18,499 nt of DNA from Pseudomonadota bacterium (GCA_021817875.1 JAKAFQ010000017.1:1-18499); one strand, 5' to 3'; shown: positions 1-7,197, numbered from the stretch's first letter. Numbers and translations are program-made. The notes: a model not told the origin generated them from the letters alone.

Positions 1-521
1 CCCGCCGCCTCGAATGCCGCGATCGTCTCCTTCATCGAGTCGAAGGCGAGTGTCAGAAACCCCGACAGCCCGACCACGTCCGGCTGAAACGCGTCGATCT
101 CCTCGATGAAGGTCTGCACCGGCACATCGACCCCGATGTCCTTGACCTCGAAGCCGTTGATATCGAGCATGAAGGTCACGATGTTCTTGCCGATGTCGTG
201 CAGGTCGCCGTGCACCGTGCCGATCAGCACCCGCCCGAGCTTCTGGCTCTGCCCGCCGCCGTCCCCGCCGATCAGCGGCTTGGCGATCTTGCCGATGGTG
301 TCGAGCATCTCCCCGGCGAGCACCAGCTCGGGCAGAAAGTACTCCTGCGCCTCGAAACGCTTGCCGACGATGTCCATCGCCTCGCGGCACAGCTCGAGCA
401 CCCGCAGCGGCGACACCTGGTCCTCGAGCAGCATCCTGCGGGCGAGCGCCACCCCCTCGTCCTCGCTCATGTCGGCCAGCAGTTGCACCAGCCGGCGCTC
501 GTCATCGTGTTGCATGCTCAT
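1..521 (-). CDS. Corrinoid (B12-binding) methyl-carrier protein, C-terminus cut by window edge
   Basis: Reading the minus strand from ATG 521 gives about 173 residues, open at the left edge. The N-terminal half (about residues 8-90) resembles the helical cap domain of MtaC/MtbC/MetH-type corrinoid proteins. The Rossmann-like B12 domain follows, with the cobalt-ligand signature D106-x-H108-x-x-G111 in GDLHDIGKN. Forty-one residues later comes S153-G-F, the place of the family's S-x-L; the final GG motif lies outside the window. Such proteins carry a methyl group on Co(I)/Co(III) between two methyltransferases in the cytoplasm. The gene starts 30 nt after the stop of the URO-D methyltransferase, so they form an operon. 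GGGAG 8 nt upstream supports ATG 521; in-frame ATGs at 536 and 515 are alternatives, but 536 has no ribosome site. The substrate cannot be read from the sequence. Confidence 0.93.
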   Translation of the reverse strand, partial: MSMQHDDERRLVQLLADMSEDEGVALARRMLLEDQVSPLRVLELCREAMDIVGKRFEAQEYFLPELVLAGEMLDTIGKIAKPLIGGDGGGQSQKLGRVLIGTVHGDLHDIGKNIVTFMLDINGFEVKDIGVDVPVQTFIEEIDAFQPDVVGLSGFLTLAFDSMKETIAAFEAA

Positions 522-551
522 CACAGGGTCTCCCATGTCACAGTCGTTGGG

Positions 552-1850
552 TCAGGCGGTGTAGCGGCGCGCCGCCTCGCACATGGCGCGGATGTTCTGC
601 ACCGGGGCGCCATCGGGCACGCCGAAGGCGCCGTCGAGAATCAGCCGGCCTCCCTGGTGAAACACGCGCTCGGCGAGACGGCGGACTTCGCCATCCACCT
701 CCTCGGGCGTGCCGGTGCTGAGCAGTGAGCCGCCGAGCCCGCCGCGCAGCGCCACGACGTCGCCCAGCACCTCGAAGGCCCGGATCATGTCGGTGCGTTC
801 GAACCAGTAGACGCACTTGCCGGGCGGGGTGTGCTCGCGCAGGAATTCCAGGCGCCTCGTGCAGTCGGACTCCCACATCGGCATCGGCACCAGCCCGGCC
901 TCGATCAGCGCGTTCTGCAGCCTCGCGTAGGACGGCCACCAGAATCTCTCGAACTGCTGCTGCGACATGAAGTTGTCCGGGGCCCAGTGCACCGGAATGA
1001 ACACCAGCGGGTTGTCGCTCTGCGCCGCCATGGCGAGCGTCGAGCGTATGATCAGCGTCGCCATCTTCTCGAGCGCCTGCAGGAGCTTCTCCGGATGGCG
1101 GCGCAGGTCGGTCATCATGCCCTTGGCGCCGCGGAAATAATCCGCGATCACGTCATACGGGGCCACGGTGACCGTGCCGAAGCTGGCGGGAAATCCCAGG
1201 GCGCGCATGCGCCGATCGAGCTGCGCGTGCGCCCCGAAGTGACTCAGTGCGGCGGCGCTTGCCGCCCCGAGGCGGCTGACGGCGGCGCCGATCCCGGGGT
1301 CGGCGAACGCAGCCGCGGCGAAGCACGTGCCGACGTAAAAGCTCCCCGTGAGACCGGCGAGCGGCTCGAGCCCGGCATAGGCCTCGCAGACCCGCGGCAG
1401 GTATTTCGACAGGTAGAAACCGGTCGGATCGAACAGGAAATCATCGTACTCCTCGGCGCTCATGTATTCGCGATCGAGATACTGAAACGGCCGGTTGTCC
1501 CCCACGCCGTGCCCGGGCCACTGCAGCTGCCGGTATCCCATCGCCTCGATCACGTTGCCGAAGCAGCTGTTGAGCATCACCGGCGTGTACAGGTCGGGCT
1601 GCATCTCGAGGCAGGCGCGCTCGAGCACCGCGCCGATCTTCTGCGGCTCGTGCATCTGCTCGCGGCAGCTGATGCCACCGTACTGGGCGTACCAGAAGTG
1701 CGCGAACAGTCCGACGGGCATGCGATCCGGCTGGCGCAGCGCGATGCTGGCGGCGATGCGGTTCCAGCGGCGCTCGAAATCGGGGTGACGCGCCGCGCCG
1801 GGATCGGCCGCCGATCGTGGCACGCCAGGCTGTTGAGTGGATTCCGACAT
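552..1850 (-). CDS. Uroporphyrinogen decarboxylase-family (MtaA/CmuA-like) corrinoid methyltransferase
   Basis: This is a 432-residue protein. The C-terminal half fits the URO-D TIM-barrel fold used by corrinoid methyltransferases: VHWAPDNFMS near 287, a Phe/Trp-rich segment at 300-305, and GGLGGSLLSTGTPEEV near 370-385. The last part is very like the mtaA-type sequence reading 'GxP..V..EVR.L'. True haem-pathway HemE is shorter (about 350 residues), and here the neighbour is a corrinoid protein, so methyl transfer is the better call. MtaA/CmuA enzymes bind zinc through H-x-C and a later Cys. Here the corresponding stretch reads W-E327-S-D-C330, with C346 further on, so His appears replaced by Glu. 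The ATG at 1850 follows a 6-bp hairpin and a weak purine-rich stretch. Expression is probably controlled from the promoter and palindrome at 1983-2023. It could be a demethylase of a methoxylated or methylated amine compound; the substrate is unknown. Confidence 0.88.
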   Translation of the reverse strand: MSESTQQPGVPRSAADPGAARHPDFERRWNRIAASIALRQPDRMPVGLFAHFWYAQYGGISCREQMHEPQKIGAVLERACLEMQPDLYTPVMLNSCFGNVIEAMGYRQLQWPGHGVGDNRPFQYLDREYMSAEEYDDFLFDPTGFYLSKYLPRVCEAYAGLEPLAGLTGSFYVGTCFAAAAFADPGIGAAVSRLGAASAAALSHFGAHAQLDRRMRALGFPASFGTVTVAPYDVIADYFRGAKGMMTDLRRHPEKLLQALEKMATLIIRSTLAMAAQSDNPLVFIPVHWAPDNFMSQQQFERFWWPSYARLQNALIEAGLVPMPMWESDCTRRLEFLREHTPPGKCVYWFERTDMIRAFEVLGDVVALRGGLGGSLLSTGTPEEVDGEVRRLAERVFHQGGRLILDGAFGVPDGAPVQNIRAMCEAARRYTA

Positions 1851-1866
1851 GGATCAGTCTCGCCCT

Positions 1867-1881
1867 GCGGCTCTCAGCCGC
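1867..1881 (-). promoter_or_regulatory. Small hairpin in the 5' leader of the methyltransferase mRNA
   Basis: Arms GCGGCT and AGCCGC (6 bp, perfect) enclose a 3-base loop. The hairpin ends 16 nt before the ATG at 1850. It may influence access to the weak ribosome site, but its role is inferred only from position. Confidence 0.35.
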
Positions 1882-1982
1882 TCTGACATGCATGGACCGG
1901 AGATGTGCGGCACTGACACGCGCCGCCGGAGCGGCTTGCCGCCCGTCATGCGATTCCCCCGGGAGAGGCCTGCGCTCGCCCG

Positions 1983-2023
1983 TAGTGTAACGTTGTTACA
2001 CTAGACGCTAGCACGGCTGTCAG
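1983..2023 (-). promoter_or_regulatory. Promoter of the corrinoid methyltransferase operon with overlapping palindromic operator
   Basis: On the minus strand, CTGACA (2023-2018) matches the sigma70 -35 box at 5 of 6 positions. A 17-bp spacer leads to TGTAAC (2000-1995), 4 of 6 for the -10 box. The -10 hexamer lies inside a perfect inverted repeat: arms TAGTGTAAC (1983-1991) and GTTACACTA (1995-2003) around a 3-bp spacer. Perfect palindromes of this size over a -10 box are typical sites for dimeric repressors such as TetR-family proteins; the actual regulator is not encoded in the window. Transcription would start near 1988, giving a leader of about 138 nt. Confidence 0.65.
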
Positions 2024-2094
2024 CCCGACACAAGCGCCTCATCCGGCCGAGCGGCCAGAGCGTGCGGCGAAGCCCGTGCAACCGAGCGCGATAC

Positions 2095-2106
2095 TGACAT
2101 TTGTCA
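2095..2106. repeat. TGACA-TT-TGTCA inverted repeat
   Basis: Five-base arms are separated by TT. The half-site TGACA recurs in the -35 box at 2018-2023 and in the nearby 10-bp array, so it could be a further regulator site. It is short enough to occur by chance. Confidence 0.35.
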
Positions 2107-2180
2107 TCCTCACTGCGACCCCTGACGCCACGCGCGCATCCGGAGCGCCCGCCCGGCCAGCCGGCAGCGGCACCGACCAG

Positions 2181-2280
2181 ACATGACATGCCTCGATATG
2201 ACGCACCCTGACCCGACATGACCGGCCATGACGGGACCTGACCCGATATGCGCCGACATGACATGCCATACCCTGACATC
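2181..2280. repeat. Degenerate 10-bp tandem repeat, helically phased
   Basis: About ten consecutive 10-mers resemble the consensus ACCCGACATG. TGAC occurs at 2199, 2209, 2219, 2229, 2239 and 2259, all spaced by multiples of exactly 10 bp, with flanking copies at 2184 and 2274 shifted by 5. CCTGACCCGA recurs 30 bp apart, GATATG 50 bp apart and CCGACATG 40 bp apart. The 13-mer GACATGACATGCC is present at 2180-2192 and 2256-2268. A unit of 10 is not a multiple of three, which argues against a protein repeat and for a DNA-level function or a decayed microsatellite. Confidence 0.8.
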
Positions 2281-2352
2281 ATATGAAGTCACGTACCGCC
2301 GTGTCCGGCCTCTGCCGATGCGGTCCCGTGGGAGCCCGAGGCGCGGCACCCC

Positions 2353-2424
2353 CTCCTGCTCGGACTCCTGCTCGGACTCCTGCTCGGACTCCTGCTCGGA
2401 CTCCTGCTCGGACTCCTGCTCGGG
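2353..2424. repeat. 12-bp perfect tandem repeat, about six copies
   Basis: Five identical CTCGGACTCCTG units cover 2359-2418, flanked by half units CTCCTG (2353-2358) and CTCGGG (2419-2424). The lack of divergence suggests recent expansion or active slippage. The unit is a multiple of three, so every frame stays open and yields a four-residue repeat, but no convincing gene spans it. Confidence 0.92.
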
Positions 2425-2598
2425 CGCCGGCTCGACGCCGCGCCGCGCCGCCCGGTTGGCGCCGTCTGCCGGTCACCGACAGCGCCCCTCAGGGGCAAGC
2501 ATCCGGCGCGCGAGACTCGTGACGGTGCGCTCCGGGCGGCCGGACGGAACACGGCTGACGCGGTGCGCGGCGCCCGCGGCCGTGGCACACTCCCGGTC

Positions 2599-3621
2599 AT
2601 GCGTTTCATGAGCGACAACACGGCCAGCGTCTGTCCGGAAATCCTCTCGGCCCTCGCCGAGGCCAATCGGGGCCCTGCCGTCGCCTACGGCGATGATCCC
2701 TGGACGCAGCGGCTCGATGCGGTACTCGGGGCGTTCTTCGGCACCGCGGTGCGCGTTTTTCCGGTCGCCACCGGCACGGCGGCCAACGCGCTGGCGCTCG
2801 CCACGCTGACGCCCCCGTACGGTGCGGTGTTCGCTCACCACGAGGCGCACATTGCCGGCGACGAGTGCGGCGCACCTGGGTTTTTCACCGGCGGAGCACA
2901 GCTCGTGCTGCTCGATGGGCAGCAGGGCAGGCTCTCGGCGGACACGCTGTCCGATGCGCTCGGGGCGCACCCGGTCTCGGTGCACACCGTGCAGCCGGCG
3001 GCGGTGTCGGTGAGCCAGGCAACGGAGCTCGGCGGCGCCTACCGCCCCGAGCAGATCGGCGCGCTGTGCCGGATGGCCCACGCGCACGGACTGAAGGTCC
3101 ACATGGACGGGGCGCGGTTCGCCAATGCGGTGGCGTTCCTCGGCTGCCATCCGGCGGATGTCACCTGGCGCGCCGGGGTCGACGTGTTGTCGTTCGGGGC
3201 GACCAAGAACGGTGCGCTGGCCGCCGAAGCCGTGGTGTTTTTCGAGCACTCTCTGGTGCGCGACTTCGAGCTGCGACGCAAGCGCGCGGGCCACCTGCTG
3301 TCGAAGTCCCGGTTCGTCTCGGCGCAGCTGCTGGCGTACGTGGAGACGGACCTGTGGCGGCGCAACGCGACGTGGGCCAACCGGCTGGCGCGGCGCATCG
3401 GTGAGTCCGCGGGCACCCGGCTGTTGTACCCGGTCGAGGCCAACGAGGTGTTCGTGCGGCTCGGCGAGCCGGCCCGGCAGACACTGCGCGCGCGCGGCTT
3501 CGAGTTCTACGATTGGGGCGCCCCGGCAGCCGGGCTCGCTCGCCTGGTGACTTCCTGGGACCAGAGCGAGCGGGACGTCGAGGCGCTGTGCGCGGCGCTC
3601 GGCGAACTGCCCGACAGCTGA
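2599..3621 (+). CDS. ltaE: Low-specificity L-threonine aldolase (PLP-dependent)
   Basis: The 340-residue product cleaves L-threonine and L-allo-threonine to glycine and acetaldehyde in the cytoplasm. It follows the Pseudomonas-type aldolase closely: SDNTASVCPE at the N-terminus, AYGDDPWT, GTAAN near 59, and H81-E-A-H-I-A-G-D-E-C-G-A-P, with a His expected to stack on PLP. HMDGARFANA supplies Asp170 for the pyridine nitrogen, and FGATKNG holds the Schiff-base Lys203. Length is normal for the family (about 330-350). ATG 2599 was chosen because homology starts just after it; ATG 2608 is possible, and the longer frame from 2563 adds unrelated residues. No Shine-Dalgarno is seen before 2599. The redoxin gene follows after 17 nt. 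Together with the thr operon downstream, the window encodes both synthesis and breakdown of threonine. Confidence 0.93.
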   Translation: MRFMSDNTASVCPEILSALAEANRGPAVAYGDDPWTQRLDAVLGAFFGTAVRVFPVATGTAANALALATLTPPYGAVFAHHEAHIAGDECGAPGFFTGGAQLVLLDGQQGRLSADTLSDALGAHPVSVHTVQPAAVSVSQATELGGAYRPEQIGALCRMAHAHGLKVHMDGARFANAVAFLGCHPADVTWRAGVDVLSFGATKNGALAAEAVVFFEHSLVRDFELRRKRAGHLLSKSRFVSAQLLAYVETDLWRRNATWANRLARRIGESAGTRLLYPVEANEVFVRLGEPARQTLRARGFEFYDWGAPAAGLARLVTSWDQSERDVEALCAALGELPDS

Positions 3622-3638
3622 GCCGTAGAGGAGCCCCC

Positions 3639-4211
3639 ATGGCCGCAAGACAGTCCCGCATGCTGCCACTCGGCACCCCGGCCGCGGATTTCTCCCTGCC
3701 CGATACGACGGGCCGGATCTGGCACCTGAACGACTTTGCCGCGCCCCGGGGTCTGCTGGTCGCCTTCCTCTGCAATCACTGCCCGTACGTCCGGCACATC
3801 CTCGAGGGTTTCCTCGCGTTCGCGCGCGAATACGGACCGAAAGGACTCGACATCGTGGCGATCAATGCCAACGACGCCACGGCCTACCCGGACGACGGGC
3901 CGCAGAACATGGCGCGGATCGCCCAGTCCAGGGGCTTCACGTTTCCCTACCTGTACGACGAGACGCAGCGTACCGCCCGGGCCTACGAGGCGATCTGCAC
4001 ACCGGACTTCTTTCTGTTCGATGCGGCGCGCAGGCTCGTCTATCGGGGCCGCTTCGATGCGAGCACCCCGGGCAACACCCAGCCCGTGACGGGCAGCGAG
4101 CTGCGCGCCGCGGTGGATGCGCTGCTCGAGGGCAGACGCCTGGAGCAGCAGCTCGCCAGCCTCGGCTGCAGCATCAAGTGGAAGCCGGGCAACGCGCCCG
4201 AGTGGGCCTGA
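3639..4211 (+). CDS. Thioredoxin-fold redoxin (AhpC/TSA, PRX-like1 type)
   Basis: This is a 190-residue thioredoxin-fold protein without a signal peptide, so probably cytoplasmic. Residues 11-40 form the AhpC/TSA start (GTPAADFSLPDTTGR). The redox motif C45-N-H-C48 sits in FLCNHCPYVRH, and the cis-proline loop is near TPDFFLFD (121-128). The C-terminus SLGCSIKWKPG with Cys177 is typical of the PRX-like1 subgroup. These proteins are annotated as thiol-disulfide isomerases or peroxiredoxin-like; the electron donor and substrate are unknown. GAGGAG at 3628-3633, five bases before ATG 3639, decides the start and rules out the longer frame from 3513, which overlaps ltaE. It is probably co-transcribed with ltaE. 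Confidence 0.92.
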   Translation: MAARQSRMLPLGTPAADFSLPDTTGRIWHLNDFAAPRGLLVAFLCNHCPYVRHILEGFLAFAREYGPKGLDIVAINANDATAYPDDGPQNMARIAQSRGFTFPYLYDETQRTARAYEAICTPDFFLFDAARRLVYRGRFDASTPGNTQPVTGSELRAAVDALLEGRRLEQQLASLGCSIKWKPGNAPEWA

Positions 4212-4220
4212 GCGCGGCGC

Positions 4221-4245
4221 TGCCCGCCAGAGAGGCGGCTGGGCA
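4221..4245 (+). terminator. Possible weak hairpin after the redoxin gene
   Basis: CCGCC and GGCGG (5 bp) enclose an AGAGA loop, with outer TGC/GCA pairing across a bulge. It begins 10 nt after the redoxin stop. No T-run follows, so intrinsic termination is doubtful. Confidence 0.25.
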
Positions 4246-4340
4246 TCGACAGTCACCGGCCACCGGCTTACCCCTTCTGCTCTTCTCGGCCGGCATGGCA
4301 AGATCCTCTGCCGTCCCCACCGGCCGCTGGCACCCGATTC

Positions 4341-5171
4341 ATGTCTCTTCCGTCCCACCCCGCCTCTCCCGTCCCCCTCATCGACATCGGCATCAATCTC
4401 GCCCACGACAGTTTCGACGCCGACCGCGACGAGGTCATTGCGCGCGCGCAGGCGGCCGGGGTCGTGCAGATGATGGTCACGGGCGCCTGCGGCCCGAGCA
4501 CCCGCAAGGCGATCGGGCTGTCCAGGGCCCACCCCGGGCGACTGTTCGCCACGGCCGGCATCCATCCTCACCATGCCCTGGAGCTGACCGCCGAGCAGCT
4601 CGAGGAGCTGCGGCAGCTGGCGCGCGAGCCGCAGGTGCTCGCCATCGGGGAGTGCGGTCTTGACTACTACCGAAACTACGCCCCCCACGAGGCTCAGCGC
4701 CGCGCCTTCCACGATCAGCTGCAGCTCGCCGCGCGCCTCGGCAAACCGCTGTTCCTGCACCAGCGCGATGCGCACCCGGACTTTCTGGCCATCCTGCGCG
4801 AGCATTGGGCGGACCTGTCGGGGGGCGTCGCGCACTGTTTTACCGGGGGCGCTGCCGAGCTCGACAGCTATCTCGACCTCGGACTCGCGATCGGCATCAC
4901 CGGGTGGATCTGCGACGAGCGCCGTGGAACGCACCTGCTCGAGCTGGTGCGGCGGATTCCGGCCGATCGGCTGCTGCTCGAGACGGACGGTCCGTATCTG
5001 CTGCCGCGCGATCTGCGGCCGAAGCCCGCCTCGCGGCGCAACGAGCCGGCGTACCTGGCGCATATCGCCGCCGTGATCGCCCACGCCCGTGGGGAGCCGC
5101 CCGAGACGCTGGCCCGGACGAGCACCGCGGCGGCCCGCTCGTTGTTCGGGATTCCCGACCCGGGCGGCTGA
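4341..5171 (+). CDS. tatD: TatD metal-dependent 3'-5' DNase
   Basis: The 276-residue protein aligns along its length with E. coli TatD (260 residues). Shared blocks are DIGINLAHDSF near the start, AGIHPHHA (metal-binding His pair), AIGECGLDYYRN (Glu ligand), FLHQRDAHPDF, AHCFTGG (His), GITGWICDERRG and LLETDGPYLLPRDL (Asp ligand), then PKPASRRNEPAYL. The family is a TIM-barrel amidohydrolase using two metal ions, linked to DNA repair and DNA fragmentation in the cytoplasm. In E. coli it sits with tatABC; no tat genes are present here. The usual Cys of the HCRDAH block is Gln. ATG 4341 has no clear Shine-Dalgarno, and its first 12 residues extend past the homologous start, so a slightly later start is possible. 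Confidence 0.95.
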   Translation: MSLPSHPASPVPLIDIGINLAHDSFDADRDEVIARAQAAGVVQMMVTGACGPSTRKAIGLSRAHPGRLFATAGIHPHHALELTAEQLEELRQLAREPQVLAIGECGLDYYRNYAPHEAQRRAFHDQLQLAARLGKPLFLHQRDAHPDFLAILREHWADLSGGVAHCFTGGAAELDSYLDLGLAIGITGWICDERRGTHLLELVRRIPADRLLLETDGPYLLPRDLRPKPASRRNEPAYLAHIAAVIAHARGEPPETLARTSTAAARSLFGIPDPGG

Positions 5172-5292
5172 GGCTCGCGACTCGCTGCGCCATGAAGCGG
5201 GTGCCTCCGAGTGGTTCATTCGACCGCCGTCCCTCGCGGAGCAGGGACACCCCGCGCGCATCAGGCCGTGCTCCGTGCGGACGCTGGCCCGC

Positions 5293-7197
5293 ATGAGGCG
5301 CCCGGGCGGTACGGCCGCGCGGCGGCCCAGTCAGTGGCCTGCCGCCGGCCTGCTCGGACTGCTGGCATGCTCGGCGCTCGCACCGCCCCCCGCGCCCGCG
5401 GCGACGCCCCTGACCTACCGGATCGAGTGGACCTCGAGCGGCAACGGCGTGATCGATTCCACGCTGAAATCCACCTCGCAGCTCGAGGCGCTGCGCGGCA
5501 GAGCCCCGGTGGGTCCGTATGGACTGATCGTGCGCGCGCGGGGCGATGTGAAGCGCTTGCGGACCGTGCTCGAGAGCTTCGGGTACTACCAGGGCACGAT
5601 CACGATCAGGATCGATGGCAGGCGCCTCGACAGCGTCGGGCTCGGCGAGACCCTGCGCACGGCCCCGGCGGGCACCGATGCGCGCGTGAACATCATTCCC
5701 AGGCTGGGCGTGTTGTTTCGCGTCGGGCGCATCCGGATCGTGGGAACCCTGCCGCAGGGCCTGGCGCGCACGCTCGGCCTGCCTCACGCGCTGCCCGGCC
5801 TGCCCCGCGGGGCTCCGGCCGTCGCCTCCGAGGTCCGGGCCGCCGGCTCGGATCTTCAGGCGAGGCTGCAGGATGCCGGCTATGCGCAGGCCGAGGTGAG
5901 CCCGCCCATCGCCTACGAGGAGCCGGCCCGACACGTGCTCAATCTGACTTTCCGCGTCACGACCGGACCGCGCGTGCGGATCGGCGCCATCCGGATCGAG
6001 GGCCTGCGGCACGTTCACGCCTCGCTGGTCAGGCGACGCCTCCTGGTGCACACCGGGCAGCGCTACGATGCGGCCCGCATCGAGAAGGCGCGGCAGAACC
6101 TGCTGCGGCTCGGAGTGTTCTCCAGCGTCAGCGTGCATCGGGGCGCCCCCGATCCGCGCCGGCGGGTGCCGATCACGTTTCGCGTCCACGAAAACAAGCG
6201 CTATGCCATCGGCGTGAACTCCGCCTACTCGAGCGATCTCGGCGGCAGTGGCGGCATCCGCTGGAGCGACCGCAACGTGCTCGGCAACGGCGAGCGCCTC
6301 GAGGTCTCGGCGAGCGCCATCGATCTCGGCGGCACCGCGAGCACCGGCCTCGGCTACGATGCGCGGATCGGCTATGCGATCCCCGATTGGCGCCGTCGCG
6401 GACAAACGCTCGGATTCTCGGTCGCCGCGTTGCGTCAGACGCTGCAGGCCTATACCCAGAATGGCGCGACGGCCGGCGCAACCCTGACCCGACGGCTCTC
6501 GAGGGATTGGATCGCGACCGGGGGTGTTTCCTACGAGCACGAGCGCATCGTTCAGGCCGGCCGCCACGATCACTACGATCTGCTCTCGACACCGCTGTCG
6601 GCACGATTCGATTCCACCGACCTGTCCTCGCCTCTCCTCGATCCGACCCACGGCTACCGGTTCTCGATCAGTCTCTCCCCGACCCTCTCCTCGGGAGCGT
6701 CGGGTCCACAGCTGTTCGTCATCGTGCAGGGAAGCCTCGCCACCTACTTCGACCTGCACAGACTGTTTGTGGGTGATCCGCCGGGACGCACCGTGATCGC
6801 CTCGAGACTGATCGGCGGAGTGGCCGAAGGGGCCACCCGGTTCAGCCTGCCACCCGATCAGCGCTTCTACGCCGGCGGCAGTGGCACCGTGAGGGGTTAT
6901 CGCTATCAGTCGATCGGCCCGGAGTTTCCGAACGGCACGCCCGAAGGCGGAACGAGCCTGCAGGCGCTCAATCTCGAGCTGCGCCAGCGCCTGGGCGCAC
7001 GATTCGGATTCGTCGTGTTCGCCGATGCGGGCGGTGTGCAGAGCGGCCCGAGCAGCGTATATCGTGTCGGGGTGGGAATGGGCGTGCGCTACTACACTTC
7101 CATCGGCCCCCTGCGGCTCGATGTCGCTGTGCCGACGCGCCGCCTCAGCCACAGCGGCCGTTTCGAGGTCTACGTCGGCCTCGGGCAGGCATTCTGA
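5293..7197 (+). CDS. tamA: TamA, Omp85-family outer-membrane assembly factor
   Basis: From ATG 5293 the product has 634 residues (E. coli TamA 577). An Arg-rich n-region and hydrophobic core at 16-30 form an export signal. LLAC at 23-26 resembles a lipobox, but cleavage after the Ala/Pro stretch near 37 is more usual for this family. Three POTRA-like segments follow at about 40-115, 140-225 and 227-300. GYYQG, GYAQAEV and LGVFSSVSV are typical POTRA helix-strand turns. The rest is the 16-strand barrel, with the Omp85 loop-6 signature VRGY at 533-536 (GSGTVRGYRYQS) and a terminal strand ending in Phe. It works with TamB in placing proteins in the outer membrane. Its stop overlaps the tamB start by one base. 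The start is uncertain: GTG 5275 is an alternative and neither has a strong ribosome site. Confidence 0.93.
   Translation: MRRPGGTAARRPSQWPAAGLLGLLACSALAPPPAPAATPLTYRIEWTSSGNGVIDSTLKSTSQLEALRGRAPVGPYGLIVRARGDVKRLRTVLESFGYYQGTITIRIDGRRLDSVGLGETLRTAPAGTDARVNIIPRLGVLFRVGRIRIVGTLPQGLARTLGLPHALPGLPRGAPAVASEVRAAGSDLQARLQDAGYAQAEVSPPIAYEEPARHVLNLTFRVTTGPRVRIGAIRIEGLRHVHASLVRRRLLVHTGQRYDAARIEKARQNLLRLGVFSSVSVHRGAPDPRRRVPITFRVHENKRYAIGVNSAYSSDLGGSGGIRWSDRNVLGNGERLEVSASAIDLGGTASTGLGYDARIGYAIPDWRRRGQTLGFSVAALRQTLQAYTQNGATAGATLTRRLSRDWIATGGVSYEHERIVQAGRHDHYDLLSTPLSARFDSTDLSSPLLDPTHGYRFSISLSPTLSSGASGPQLFVIVQGSLATYFDLHRLFVGDPPGRTVIASRLIGGVAEGATRFSLPPDQRFYAGGSGTVRGYRYQSIGPEFPNGTPEGGTSLQALNLELRQRLGARFGFVVFADAGGVQSGPSSVYRVGVGMGVRYYTSIGPLRLDVAVPTRRLSHSGRFEVYVGLGQAF

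Larger units (their letters stand above)
1851..2598. other. 748-bp regulatory and repeat-rich intergenic region
   Basis: This gap separates the minus-strand corrinoid genes from the plus-strand ltaE gene, so both are transcribed outwards from it. It holds a promoter with operator (1983-2023), a TGACA/TGTCA inverted repeat (2095-2106), a phased 10-bp array (2181-2280) and a perfect 12-bp tandem repeat (2353-2424). Open frames across it, such as 2228-2611 plus and 2001-2282 minus, have low-complexity products, no ribosome sites and no recognisable family. I regard them as non-coding. The stretch 2425-2598 before ltaE shows nothing distinct. Confidence 0.7.

Noticed and set aside
831..1886. 351-codon open frame on the plus strand opposite the methyltransferase
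   Set aside because: Antisense shadow; the minus-strand URO-D protein has family motifs and an operon partner.
1851..1982. Possible cobalamin riboswitch in the leader of the corrinoid operon
   Set aside because: The leader is about 138 nt, shorter than usual cobalamin riboswitches, and I see no B12-box-like core; only small hairpins are present.
2001..2282. Minus-strand frame with repeated Met-Ser through the 10-bp array
   Set aside because: The 10-bp period is not a multiple of three, so the resemblance between units is at DNA level; the product is low in complexity and has no partner or ribosome site.
2359..2418. Possible CRISPR array in the tandem repeats
   Set aside because: The 12-bp units are directly adjacent with no spacers, and no cas genes are present.
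2228..2611. Open frame through the 12-bp repeat giving an SDSC repeat protein
   Set aside because: All frames stay open through the 12-bp repeat. There is no ribosome site, the frame overlaps the ltaE start, and the flanking residues match nothing.
3507..5294. 595-codon open frame on the minus strand opposite the redoxin and tatD genes
   Set aside because: Antisense shadow; both plus-strand genes are clear homologues with good motifs.
4897..7152. 751-codon open frame on the minus strand opposite tatD/tamA
   Set aside because: It is the antisense shadow of tatD and tamA in GC-rich DNA. Its product is Arg/Ala/Gly-rich with no family motif, while the plus-strand genes have full domain signatures.
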